Made by a program: the position numbers and the translations under genes. Below are positions 44,024 to 52,100 of a DNA stretch of 64,000 nt, piece by piece (position 1 is the first letter of the stretch; each line of letters starts with the position of its first letter). Source of the DNA: UBA4416 sp963422675 (GTDB taxonomy: Bacteria; Bacteroidota; Bacteroidia; B-17B0; Aurantibacillaceae); assembly GCA_963422675.2 (NCBI GenBank), contig CAXVYS010000009.1, positions 248,001 through 312,000 of the forward strand, written 5' to 3'. The notes below the pieces were generated by a model. It saw only the letters and a program-made list of their open reading frames with translations, made no database searches and was not told the origin of the DNA.

Positions 44024-44590
44024 ATGAAAGCCATTAAAAAATACAGGGAAACCATTACAGCCGTTAATTTTTCGGAGAGCAGAAACGACCGTGATGATTA
44101 CGAGAGCTGCGAATTTGTGAATTGCACTTTTACAGATATTTCGGAACTTAATTTCGTGAATTGTCTGTTTAGGAATTGTAATATGAGCAATATGAAGGTC
44201 AATAATAGTAAGCTACAGGATATTGCATTTGCCGATTGTAAGCTCCTGGGAATTAATTTTTCACGGGCGAGGGATTTTGCCTTTGAGATCCATTGTAAAA
44301 ACTGTAATCTGGATTATGTGTCGTTTGATAGTAAAAAAATGAATAAAAGTATTTTTGAAAACTGTAAAATGCATAATATCAATTTTACTCAGGCCGATCT
44401 TTCAAAGATTCAATTGATAGAATGCGATCTGTATGAGTCTGTTTTTAATAATACAAACGTGAGTGGCGTCGATTTTACACGAGCGAGGCACTTTTCCATT
44501 GATCCAACGATGAACAACGTGAGGAAGGCTAAATTTCTTACTCAGGATCTTCCGGGGTTGTTAGATAAGTTTGACCTGATCATCGAGTAG
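44024..44590 (+). CDS. Pentapeptide-repeat protein
   Basis: The 188-aa protein is built of roughly 22 pentapeptide units (about 28-160), each with a central Phe, Leu or Met, e.g. CTFTD, LNFVN, CLFRN, CNMSN, INFTQ, ADLSK and VDFTR. This gives a right-handed quadrilateral beta-helix. The C-terminus (residues 165-188) is a short helix with LPGLLDKFDLIIE, as in the dimerisation tail of Qnr/MfpA-like proteins. Qnr family members are slightly longer (~215 aa). A DNA-mimic or gyrase-protecting role is possible but not shown. Confidence 0.85.
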   Translation: MKAIKKYRETITAVNFSESRNDRDDYESCEFVNCTFTDISELNFVNCLFRNCNMSNMKVNNSKLQDIAFADCKLLGINFSRARDFAFEIHCKNCNLDYVSFDSKKMNKSIFENCKMHNINFTQADLSKIQLIECDLYESVFNNTNVSGVDFTRARHFSIDPTMNNVRKAKFLTQDLPGLLDKFDLIIE

Positions 44591-44617
44591 CAGACCGGCT
44601 AAAAGGGAGGTTTTATT

Positions 44618-44679
44618 CAACCGCTTTGCGGTTGCTCCGTGGCTTATTCATGTTCAATCCCTTCAGGATTGGGGAGCAA
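44618..44679. repeat. Structured intergenic element with competing stems
   Basis: A perfect hairpin CAACCGC (44618-44624) / GCGGTTG (44628-44634) partly overlaps an outer stem TTGCTCC (44632-44638) / GGAGCAA (44673-44679). The outer stem encloses a second hairpin CAATCC (44655-44660) / GGATTG (44666-44671). The stems sharing 44632-44634 cannot fully form at the same time. It lies in the 134-bp gap between the convergent pentapeptide and SanA-like genes and has no coding sense. Confidence 0.55.
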
Positions 44680-44724
44680 TGTCTTTTTATGCCTTATGCA
44701 ATGAGGTAATTGTTGATCATACGA

Positions 44725-45381
44725 TTATCCGATCTTTATTTTGTTTCCTAAAAATTTTGGAGACGTATGTAAAAGATAAATATCCAGGACACATTTTACG
44801 CGGGCAAAGTATTCGCGAATCCTGGTTTTTAAAGAGTAGTTCCTGTTTACTTCTTCAGCATTAAAACCAATGGCATGGATGTTATTTTTATTAGCAATGA
44901 ATAAGGCCCGTTGGTTATGAAACTCCTGCGAAATAACGGTAATAGAATCTTCGCCAAACACTTCATTGCAACGTACTACACTGTCTAAAGTTCTGAAGCC
45001 TGCATAATCCAGTATAATGCACGAATCGGGGATGCCGAGCTCTAATAAAGCTTCCCGCATATCCGAGGGTTCGTCATAACCTTTAATATGATTATCTCCA
45101 CTCAATAATAAGTACTGTACTTTTTTAAGTTTAAATAATTTAGCAGCTGCTTGCATCCGGAAATCAAAATATAAATTGTGCGTTCCCCGGTTGGTGTTTT
45201 TAGAAGCTCCTAATACTAAACCAACTTTACGGGAAGGGATTTTCGCCGCATCATCAAATAATTGGGCTGTTGTGGAGGTATTGATCCAATAGTTGCAGAT
45301 CATTAACAACATCACACTGCATATTCCAAGAATAGCCACTCCTTTAAAAAAACGCTTGTATTTTAAAAGGAACGCCTTCAT
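44725..45381 (-). CDS. SanA/ElyC-type DUF218 membrane protein
   Basis: This 218-aa protein has an N-terminal membrane helix (about 10-32). The DUF218 core has LVLGASKNTNRGTHNLYFDFRMQAA (about 54-78), LLLSGDNHIKGYDEPSDM, the acidic LDYAGFRTLDSVVR, and VISQEFHNQRALFIAN. In E. coli, SanA is linked to envelope barrier function; the DUF218 domain may be a ligand-binding or hydrolase domain. Its start overlaps the UbiA-type gene stop by one base (TAATG), so these are probably translated together. Confidence 0.88.
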   Translation of the reverse strand: MKAFLLKYKRFFKGVAILGICSVMLLMICNYWINTSTTAQLFDDAAKIPSRKVGLVLGASKNTNRGTHNLYFDFRMQAAAKLFKLKKVQYLLLSGDNHIKGYDEPSDMREALLELGIPDSCIILDYAGFRTLDSVVRCNEVFGEDSITVISQEFHNQRALFIANKNNIHAIGFNAEEVNRNYSLKTRIREYFARVKCVLDIYLLHTSPKFLGNKIKIG

Positions 45382-46235
45382 TAAATAAAGAAGGAAGTAA
45401 TGGTGAAGGTAGCAAATACAACACTGGCAATGCCATTGGTAGTTCCAAACGCTAAGTTAACCCTCGACAGGTCATTAGGTTTTACAATAGAATGCTGATA
45501 AATGATGAGACCTATAAAAAAGGCGACACCAATCCAGTATAAAAAATTCAAATGCCCGAAATAGCCCGCTATTACAACGAAGCATATACTAAAAAAATGC
45601 AACACTTCTGAGAAACGTAAAGCTCCTTTAGTACCTAATAATACGGGGATAGAGTTTAGCTGATGGGCCCTGTCAAAGGTTTCATCCTGTAAAGCGTAAA
45701 TAATATCGAAGCCACTCACCCAGCAAAAAACAGTGAACGAAAATAATAAAGGCAGCAGCGCAAAATGGCCGGTTACCGCTAAATAAGCTCCTATAGGTGC
45801 CAACGCCAGGCCAACACCTAATACCAAATGACATAAAGGGGTGAAGCGTTTGGTATAGCTGTAAAATAAAATGACAAATAAGGCAACCGGAGAAAGATAA
45901 AAACAGATGGTATTGATGAAATAGGTTGCCGTAACAAATAACACGCAATTAATAATAATAAAATAAAGCGCATTATTAGCATTGATAATTCCTGCAGGAA
46001 TTTCCCGGATGGCAGTACGCGGATTGAGCGCATCAAATTTCCGGTCGATGTAACGGTTAAAGGCCATGGCCGAATTACGGGCAGTTGCCATACAGGCTAA
46101 TACCAAAAGAAACGATTTGGTGGAAAAGGCATAACCTTGTTGGATCGCCAACATAAAGCCTATACAGGCAAAGGGTAGGGCAAAAATAGTATGACTAAAT
46201 TTTACCAGCGATAAATAATGTTTAATCGTATTCAT
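45381..46235 (-). CDS. ubiA: UbiA-family prenyltransferase, likely menaquinone-pathway (MqnP-type)
   Basis: The 284-aa protein has eight to nine membrane helices and the two conserved aspartate-rich regions: NRYIDRKFDALNPRTA (about 61-76) and DIIYALQDETFDRA (about 175-188). It attaches a polyprenyl chain to an aromatic acid. Bacteroidota lack ubiquinone, so this homologue is more likely a menaquinone (MqnP-like, futalosine pathway) or related enzyme than a 4-hydroxybenzoate transferase; that is inference. It lies 1 bp after the small membrane protein gene and overlaps the SanA-like gene by one base. Confidence 0.85.
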   Translation of the reverse strand: MNTIKHYLSLVKFSHTIFALPFACIGFMLAIQQGYAFSTKSFLLVLACMATARNSAMAFNRYIDRKFDALNPRTAIREIPAGIINANNALYFIIINCVLFVTATYFINTICFYLSPVALFVILFYSYTKRFTPLCHLVLGVGLALAPIGAYLAVTGHFALLPLLFSFTVFCWVSGFDIIYALQDETFDRAHQLNSIPVLLGTKGALRFSEVLHFFSICFVVIAGYFGHLNFLYWIGVAFFIGLIIYQHSIVKPNDLSRVNLAFGTTNGIASVVFATFTITSFFI

Positions 46236-46236
46236 G

Positions 46237-46506
46237 TTAACGTCTGAAAATAATGACCATTAAAAAAATAACCGGAACAGATGATAATATTAAACCCGCA
46301 AAGCCCAGGCCGAATTTTTGTTTAGAGATCTCGTATTTGGCATTGAGGTAAATATTAACGATCGAAAAAATAAATCCCAGAAATGTATTTATCAGCGCAG
46401 CTAAAAGATAAATCGGGGTTGGGGTAATAACCCCTAACGTAATGAAAATACAGCAGGCTATCCCAAAAACAAGAGATAAATATCCGGAAATTTTGTATAA
46501 ATTCAT
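46237..46506 (-). CDS. Small integral membrane protein of unknown function
   Basis: The 89-aa protein has three predicted helices (7-28, 32-54 and 66-86) with a short loop AKYEISKQKFGLG. No motif beyond hydrophobicity and this spacing is recognised; DUF4190-like proteins have similar organisation. Its ATG shares one base with the yicC stop and its stop is 1 bp from the UbiA-type start, so it belongs to that operon. Confidence 0.7.
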   Translation of the reverse strand: MNLYKISGYLSLVFGIACCIFITLGVITPTPIYLLAALINTFLGFIFSIVNIYLNAKYEISKQKFGLGFAGLILSSVPVIFLMVIIFRR

Positions 46507-47375
46507 TAGAGTACGTTATTGGTTTGTTCTTTTATTTTTTCTAATTCGTCTTTCATTCGCACCACTAATTTTTGCATTTCCGCATCATTGGCTTTTGATC
46601 CAATGGTGTTAATTTCCCTGCCAATTTCCTGTCCTATAAAGTTCAGTTTTCGTCCACCGGCAGGCTCTTTCATGGTAGTTATAAAATAATCGAGATGCGT
46701 TTTTAAACGCACTTTTTCTTCATTGATATCCAGTTTTTCAATGTAATAAATTAGTTCCTGCTCAAAACGGTTATTGTCAATTTTATCAGCACCAACTACC
46801 TCTTCTAAATTCTTTTTAATGCGATCCTTAATATTTTGTACCCGGCTTGCATCATGTGCTTTTATTTTTTCCAGAGAATCATTAATAATATTTAAATGAT
46901 CTTCAAAGTCTTTTTGAATCGACTTACCTTCATCTTCCCTGAATCGGTTTAATCCATCAATGGCTTTTAAAATTACAGTATAAATATCTTTCCAATCCTG
47001 TTCATTGGGCTCTTTTCGTTCAGATTTTAATACGTCAGGCATTTTTAAAACCTGCGTCAATAAATTGGTGGTTGGCTCATTTAATTCTGCTGCTAATTGT
47101 TTAATTTTAGCATAGTAAGCTTTTGCCAGGTCGGTATTAATTTCAAACGGAGTTTCCTGTATCTTCGATTCTACATAAACAGACAAATCAATTTTTCCTC
47201 TTTCCAGTAACTTGGTGATCTCGCTTTTTAATTCGTGTTCTTTATCTCTGTATACAGAAGACAGACGCAAATTAAGGTCTACATTTTTACTGTTAAGAGA
47301 TCGTATTTCAACAGTTACGGTTTTATTCTCAAATTCCTGTGTGGCTTTTCCAAAGCCCGTCATTGATTTTAGCAT
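46506..47375 (-). CDS. yicC: YicC family endoribonuclease
   Basis: The product, 289 aa from ATG 47375 (a TTG two codons upstream is less likely), has the family start MLKSMTGFGKATQEF. The central region has ERGKIDLSVYVE, and the C-terminal signature includes GRKLNFIGQEIGREINTIGS with EMQKLVVRMKDELEKIKEQ. YicC proteins are RNA endonucleases linked to small-RNA turnover. It heads the minus run yicC - small membrane protein - ubiA - SanA-like. Confidence 0.92.
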   Translation of the reverse strand: MLKSMTGFGKATQEFENKTVTVEIRSLNSKNVDLNLRLSSVYRDKEHELKSEITKLLERGKIDLSVYVESKIQETPFEINTDLAKAYYAKIKQLAAELNEPTTNLLTQVLKMPDVLKSERKEPNEQDWKDIYTVILKAIDGLNRFREDEGKSIQKDFEDHLNIINDSLEKIKAHDASRVQNIKDRIKKNLEEVVGADKIDNNRFEQELIYYIEKLDINEEKVRLKTHLDYFITTMKEPAGGRKLNFIGQEIGREINTIGSKANDAEMQKLVVRMKDELEKIKEQTNNVL

Positions 47376-47378
47376 AGG

Positions 47379-47386
47379 CAAAAGTA
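47379..47386 (-). promoter_or_regulatory. -7 box (TACTTTTG) three bases before the yicC ATG
   Basis: Exact TAnnTTTG on the minus strand, overlapping the optional TTG at 47381, so ATG 47375 is favoured. If functional, the mRNA would be leaderless. No -33 box at ordinary spacing is seen. Confidence 0.35.
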
Positions 47387-47455
47387 AACTTTTTTAGCCA
47401 AACATTCTGTAAAAACCAAATCATTCCTTATCATTGTATTACTAACTTTAACTAT

Positions 47456-48298
47456 ATGAAACTCATCATACACGGTGGATTTTTCAGTGAATCTTCCCAA
47501 TCTCACGATACTAAAAAAGCCAAGCAGGATGCGCTGGAAAGAATCGTTAAAACGTCGTATGAGTATTTAAAAGAACATACGGCTTTAGAAACCATTGTGT
47601 ATGCCGTAGAGCAGTTGGAAAACGACGAGTTATTTAATGCGGGAATTGGTTCACAAATACAAAGTGATGGCAAAATCAGGATGAGCGCCTCCATAATGGA
47701 TGGTGTTACCAATAGGTTTAGTGGGGTAATTAATATTGAAGAGGTGAAAAACCCTATACGGGTGGCTGAAAAACTATTTACGTACGACGATCGTGTTTTG
47801 GGGGGATCAGGAGCTACAACTTTTGCAAGAGCTAATGGTTTTGAAAAATTCAGCACCGAAATTCCACAACGCAGAAAAGAATATGAAGAAAAAGTAGCCG
47901 CCAGTGGAAAAGGAACGGTTGGTTGTGTAGCATTGGATGCAAAGGGGAACATAGCGGCTGCCACCTCTACGGGAGGCAAAGGCTTTGAAATACCCGGACG
48001 CATTTCCGATTCTGCCACCACTGCAGGTAATTATGCTAACTCATTTTGTGGAGTAAGTTGCACAGGTGTTGGGGAAGATATTGTAAGTGCTGCTGTGGCT
48101 ACAAAAATTGTGACACGCGTAACCGATGGAATGTCTGTTAAACAGGCATTTGATAAAACATTTGCAGAGTTAAAGCCTTATGATGGTTTTGCCGGAGCAA
48201 TTGCAATTGATAAAAATGGAAACCTCTACCACCAGGATTCACATCCTAAAATGGTATTTGCCAGTTTTGATGGTACAAATTTTGAAGTGTTTAACTAA
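47456..48298 (+). CDS. iaaA: Isoaspartyl peptidase / L-asparaginase (plant-type, Ntn hydrolase)
   Basis: The 280-aa enzyme is the autocleaving T2 type. NAGIGS at 61-66 and MDGVTNRFSGVI precede the cleavage site GKGTVGCVALD (152-161), where Thr154 becomes the new N-terminal nucleophile. TSTGG (170-174) and the substrate-binding RISDSATTAG and GDGE-like CTGVGED follow. It removes isoaspartyl dipeptides or asparagine side chains. The protein lacks a signal peptide, so it is cytoplasmic. A near-consensus -7 box (TAACTTTA at 47443-47450) lies 5 bp before the ATG. Confidence 0.92.
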   Translation: MKLIIHGGFFSESSQSHDTKKAKQDALERIVKTSYEYLKEHTALETIVYAVEQLENDELFNAGIGSQIQSDGKIRMSASIMDGVTNRFSGVINIEEVKNPIRVAEKLFTYDDRVLGGSGATTFARANGFEKFSTEIPQRRKEYEEKVAASGKGTVGCVALDAKGNIAAATSTGGKGFEIPGRISDSATTAGNYANSFCGVSCTGVGEDIVSAAVATKIVTRVTDGMSVKQAFDKTFAELKPYDGFAGAIAIDKNGNLYHQDSHPKMVFASFDGTNFEVFN

Positions 48299-48313
48299 TA
48301 AAATCCAATCGTT

Positions 48314-49351
48314 ATTAATACAGAAGAAACATACATTCAGCGTTGCCTGGAACTGGCAGCAAAGGGATTAGGAAACGTAGCTCCAAACCCTATGGTGGGT
48401 TGCGTTATTGTAGCAGACAATAAAATTGTAGCCGAAGGATACCATGAACAGTTTGGCGATGCGCATGCGGAGCCCAATGCGATTAAGCAGGTGAGCGATG
48501 AACTGTTGAAACAATGTACCCTGTACGTTAATTTAGAACCCTGTTCACATCACGGAAAAACACCTCCCTGTGCGGATCTTATCATTAGCAAAGGCATTAA
48601 AAAAGTAGTAATTGGTAATCTGGATCCTAACCCATTGGTTGCGGGAAAAGGTATCCAAAAATTAAAAGAAGCCGGTATTGAAGTGATTCAGGGTGTTTTG
48701 GATAAAGAATGTAAAACGTTGAACAAACGGTTTTTTACCTTTTACGAAAAGAAACGTCCTTATATTATTTTAAAATGGGCGCAAACCAATGATGGATTTA
48801 TCAGCCAGTGGCCTATTCCTGAAAACAGGGAAGATAACTGGATAACAGGAATTGAAAGCAAAGAACTGGCTCACCAATGGCGTGCGCAGGAACAGGGAAT
48901 TTTAGTTGGTTACAATACTTTGATTAACGATAATCCTTTTTTAACGACACGCTTGGTAAATGGGAAAAACCCGGTAAGGCTATTAATGGCAAGGCATGCG
49001 GAGTTTCCTGAAAATTTACATTTGTTTAATACAGATGCCAAAACCATCGTGTTTAATTGTGTGAAAGAAGAAGTAAAAGGAAATGTAGAATTTGTAAAAA
49101 TTGACTGGCACGATAAAGTGAAACAGGTGTTGGATTATTGCTATACACACCATATTTCCAGTATCATTATTGAAGGCGGAACAAATACCATTTATAATTT
49201 CATGAACTCACACCAATGGGATGAAGCCCGTGTTTTTGTAAACGCCGCTAAGAATTTTGAACATGGTATTGCTGCACCTGATGTAAAGCTTGATAATGCC
49301 GTTCCTCAATACATCGGCCATGATCTTCTTTATACGCTTATAAACGGATAG
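48314..49351 (+). CDS. ribD: Bifunctional riboflavin deaminase/reductase RibD, probable ATT start
   Basis: RibD deaminates and reduces the pyrimidine ring in riboflavin synthesis. The deaminase zinc site is HAEPNA with PCSHHGKTPPCADLI. The reductase half has WITGIESKELAHQWRAQ and VGYNTLINDNPFLTTRL. A frame opened at the first ATG (48392) would delete conserved residues such as GNVAPNP. Upstream in frame, codons read ATT-AAT-ACA-GAA-GAA from 48314 with an in-frame stop at 48299 and no ATG, GTG or TTG, so ATT 48314 is the best start (345 aa). It abuts the iaaA stop (15 bp). Confidence 0.88.
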   Translation: MNTEETYIQRCLELAAKGLGNVAPNPMVGCVIVADNKIVAEGYHEQFGDAHAEPNAIKQVSDELLKQCTLYVNLEPCSHHGKTPPCADLIISKGIKKVVIGNLDPNPLVAGKGIQKLKEAGIEVIQGVLDKECKTLNKRFFTFYEKKRPYIILKWAQTNDGFISQWPIPENREDNWITGIESKELAHQWRAQEQGILVGYNTLINDNPFLTTRLVNGKNPVRLLMARHAEFPENLHLFNTDAKTIVFNCVKEEVKGNVEFVKIDWHDKVKQVLDYCYTHHISSIIIEGGTNTIYNFMNSHQWDEARVFVNAAKNFEHGIAAPDVKLDNAVPQYIGHDLLYTLING

Positions 49352-49352
49352 T

Positions 49353-50231
49353 ATGTTGTATTTAATTCTGTCAATTGTTATTTCAACATTGTTTGGTATT
49401 TCGTTTAAAGTCATCGCCGTTAAAAAAATTCATGCTTTTCAAACAATCATTGTCAACTACCTTATTGCAGGGACGTTGGGGTTTATTTTTACAAAATCAA
49501 ACGTAACTCCTTTCAATGTATTTGAGCAACCCTGGATTTTTGTGGCTGTAGGCTTAGGAATTGTATTCGTAAGTAGTTTGTTTGTTATTGCTGAAACTAC
49601 AGCTAAATCAGGTATTTCGGTAGCACAGGTATCTAACCGTATGGCAGTGGTGGTTCCCATATCTATTGCTATTTTTTATTATGGAGATGCATTAACCCTC
49701 ACTAAAGTTATAGGCATTATACTTGCCGTTGTGTCTGTTTATCTGGTTTCACATAAAGAAAACGCAGGAAAGCCAAGTGCTAAATTGTGGTGGTTATTTC
49801 CTTTAGTGATTTTTGTATGCAGCGGTATCATCGATTCTACTATAAATTATGCCCAGCGCTTTTTATTAAATGAGAATGATTTTGATGCCTTCTTATCTAC
49901 TATCTTTTCCACAGCTTTTGTATTTGGGTTTATCGCTTTATTGTATCAGTTACTCATCAGAAAAGATAAGTTTCAGGTAAGAGCCATTCCTGCGGGCATT
50001 ATGTTGGGGACTATTAATTTCTGCACCATGTACTTTATTATTTTAGCACTGAATTCAAATATCCTGGAGCCTTCCGTTTTATTTCCGGTTAATAATTTAA
50101 GCATCCTTACTCTCTCTACGTTTATTTCTGTGATTGTGTTTAAAGAAAAATTATCTTTTAAAAACTGGATCGGAATAGGATTAAGCTTATTGGCTATTTT
50201 AATTTTGGGCTTACTACCACAAGTGTTATAA
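49353..50231 (+). CDS. EamA/DMT superfamily transporter
   Basis: This is a 292-aa integral membrane protein with ten predicted helices in two five-helix repeats, typical of EamA (drug/metabolite transporter) proteins. The second repeat starts near KLWWLFPLVIFVCSGIIDS; the C-terminus ends in KNWIGIGLSLLAILILGLL. Substrates may be small metabolites, amino acids or riboflavin-like compounds. A ribD gene immediately upstream (1 bp) is suggestive but not proof. It abuts the yigZ gene with no gap, so these two are probably coupled. Confidence 0.8.
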   Translation: MLYLILSIVISTLFGISFKVIAVKKIHAFQTIIVNYLIAGTLGFIFTKSNVTPFNVFEQPWIFVAVGLGIVFVSSLFVIAETTAKSGISVAQVSNRMAVVVPISIAIFYYGDALTLTKVIGIILAVVSVYLVSHKENAGKPSAKLWWLFPLVIFVCSGIIDSTINYAQRFLLNENDFDAFLSTIFSTAFVFGFIALLYQLLIRKDKFQVRAIPAGIMLGTINFCTMYFIILALNSNILEPSVLFPVNNLSILTLSTFISVIVFKEKLSFKNWIGIGLSLLAILILGLLPQVL

Positions 50232-50837
50232 ATGCTTTTTAGCGATACATATTTAACGATCGAAAAAAATGCAGAAGCGCTCTTTAAAGATAAAGGGAGC
50301 AAATTTTTGGCGTTTGCATATCCTGTTGAAAACGACCGACAGATCAAGGAGATTTTAGCACAGTTAAAAAAAGAACATCATACAGCGAATCACCATTGCT
50401 ATGCATACCGTTTAGGTGCCGATAAATTGAATTTCAGAGCCAATGATGATGGAGAACCTAATAACACTGCCGGTAAGCCGATATTGGGACAGCTTCAGTC
50501 CAACGATCTCACAAACATATTAATTGTGGTAGTGCGTTATTTTGGAGGAACGCTATTAGGTGTAAGCGGATTAATTAATGCTTATAAAAACTCAGCGGCG
50601 GAAGTTATTAAAGCAACTTCCATTATTGAAAAACAAGTGCTATTTTCTTATACCATTCACTTTCCGTTTGAGCACTTAAACGAGGTCATGAAATTATTGA
50701 AACAATTGGATGCTAAAATCAATCAGCAGCAATTTGATAACGATTGCGATATCCACTTCAGCATTCGGAAAGCAAGCAGCGAGCTCTGCGAAGAGAAGTT
50801 AAAGAAAATAGAAGGACTCACCTTAGAATATAAGTAA
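50232..50837 (+). CDS. yigZ: YigZ/IMPACT family protein
   Basis: The 201-aa protein contains the UPF0029 Impact domain with SKFLAFAYPVEN (23-34), ANHHCYAYRLG (52-62), DDGEPNNTAGKPIL (72-85) and VVVRYFGGTLLGVSGLI (97-113), followed by the smaller C-terminal ferredoxin-like DUF1949-type domain. Bacterial homologues are of uncertain function; eukaryotic IMPACT modulates translation control. Starts right after the EamA stop. Confidence 0.88.
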   Translation: MLFSDTYLTIEKNAEALFKDKGSKFLAFAYPVENDRQIKEILAQLKKEHHTANHHCYAYRLGADKLNFRANDDGEPNNTAGKPILGQLQSNDLTNILIVVVRYFGGTLLGVSGLINAYKNSAAEVIKATSIIEKQVLFSYTIHFPFEHLNEVMKLLKQLDAKINQQQFDNDCDIHFSIRKASSELCEEKLKKIEGLTLEYK

Positions 50838-50870
50838 TCCGGGCCTGGCAATGCTTCTTAAAAAATCCAG

Positions 50871-50878
50871 TATCTTTG
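50871..50878 (+). promoter_or_regulatory. -7 box (TATCTTTG) for the aminotransferase gene
   Basis: Exact TAnnTTTG seven bases before the ATG at 50886, so the transcript could be leaderless or nearly so. No -33 TTTG at normal spacing. Confidence 0.45.
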
Positions 50879-50885
50879 TGCTATT

Positions 50886-52082
50886 ATGCAGATATCCAAC
50901 CGGCAATTATTTTTAAATCATGTAGCCCAGGTCTCTCCAAAGCCAATGGATCTGGAGATTGTTAAAGCACAAGGCATTTATTTATACGATGCACAAAACA
51001 AACCCTATATCGATTTTATTTCCGGCATTTCGGTAAGTAATGTAGGACATTGCCATCCTAATGTGGTAAAAGCCATTCAGCAGCAGGCAGAAACCTACAT
51101 GCATTTAATGGTGTATGGTGAATATGTTCAGGCACCTCAAATACAACTGGCAAAAGCATTAACGGATATGTTGCCTGAAAATCTGAATTCTGTTTTCTAT
51201 ACCAACTCAGGAACCGAGGCAACGGAAGGAGCATTAAAGCTGGCAAAGCGGGTCACCGGTCGAACAGAAATTATTTGTTTTACAAATGCCTATCATGGCA
51301 GTACACAGGGTGCATTAAGTGTAATGGGCAATGAAGAATTTAAGCAGGCGTTCAGGCCGTTGTTGCCCGATGTAAGAATTGTAAGCTATAATTCCGTTGA
51401 AGAAATCACAAAACACATCAGCTCAAAAACAGCGGCTGTAATATTAGAGCCGGTGCAAAGTGAGACAGGGTATACCGTTGCCAGCAATGAATTTTTACAG
51501 GCTATTCGTAAACAATGTACTGAACAGGGAGCTTTATTAATTCTCGATGAAATTCAAAATGGTTTTGGAAGAAGCGGAACTTTTTTCGCTTTTGAACAAA
51601 CGGGTGTTGTACCTGATATATTATTGCTGGCAAAAGGAATGGGAGGTGGCTTACCTATAGGTTGCTTTATAAGTTCCAGGGAACTATTAAATGAATTTAC
51701 ACACAGCCCGGTTTTGGGAAACATCAATACCTTTGGAGGGAACGCCGTTTGCTGCGCCGCTTCTTTAGCGTGCCTTAAAACGATACAGTCAGAAAAATTA
51801 ATGGAGGGTGTCGAACGTAAATCACAACTCCTCCGGTCATTATTAGTTCATCCGGCTATTAAAGCAGTGAAAGGAAAAGGATTAATGCTTTCCCTGGATT
51901 TTGGAGATGCAGACCTCAATTTCAAAATTATTGAGGCCTGTATCAAAAACGGTTTAATTGTAGATTGGTTTTTGTTTAATGTACATTCTATGCGCATAGC
52001 GCCACCATTGATTATTACAGAGGACGAACTAAAAAGATGCTGCGATATTATTTTAAGATCAATTGATGAAGCGGTAAATTAA
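50886..52082 (+). CDS. PLP-dependent class III aminotransferase
   Basis: The 398-aa enzyme resembles acetylornithine/ornithine-type aminotransferases. Motifs include FISGISVSNVGHCHP, TNSGTEATEGALKLA (about 107-121), the cofactor Asp in LILDEIQNGFGRSG (about 218-231) and the Schiff-base Lys in LLAKGMGGGLPIGCF (about 246-260). A conserved FGGNAVCCAASLA lies in the C-terminal half. The amino donor cannot be assigned: candidates are acetylornithine, ornithine or another omega-amino compound. No other arginine gene is close. It follows yigZ by 48 bp. Confidence 0.88.
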   Translation: MQISNRQLFLNHVAQVSPKPMDLEIVKAQGIYLYDAQNKPYIDFISGISVSNVGHCHPNVVKAIQQQAETYMHLMVYGEYVQAPQIQLAKALTDMLPENLNSVFYTNSGTEATEGALKLAKRVTGRTEIICFTNAYHGSTQGALSVMGNEEFKQAFRPLLPDVRIVSYNSVEEITKHISSKTAAVILEPVQSETGYTVASNEFLQAIRKQCTEQGALLILDEIQNGFGRSGTFFAFEQTGVVPDILLLAKGMGGGLPIGCFISSRELLNEFTHSPVLGNINTFGGNAVCCAASLACLKTIQSEKLMEGVERKSQLLRSLLVHPAIKAVKGKGLMLSLDFGDADLNFKIIEACIKNGLIVDWFLFNVHSMRIAPPLIITEDELKRCCDIILRSIDEAVN

Positions 52083-52100
52083 AGGTTCGTTGCTTTTTTA

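Noticed and set aside
44679..44864. Plus-strand 61-codon frame overlapping the SanA-like gene
   Set aside because: Antisense to the strongly supported SanA-like C-terminus and begins in the structured repeat region.
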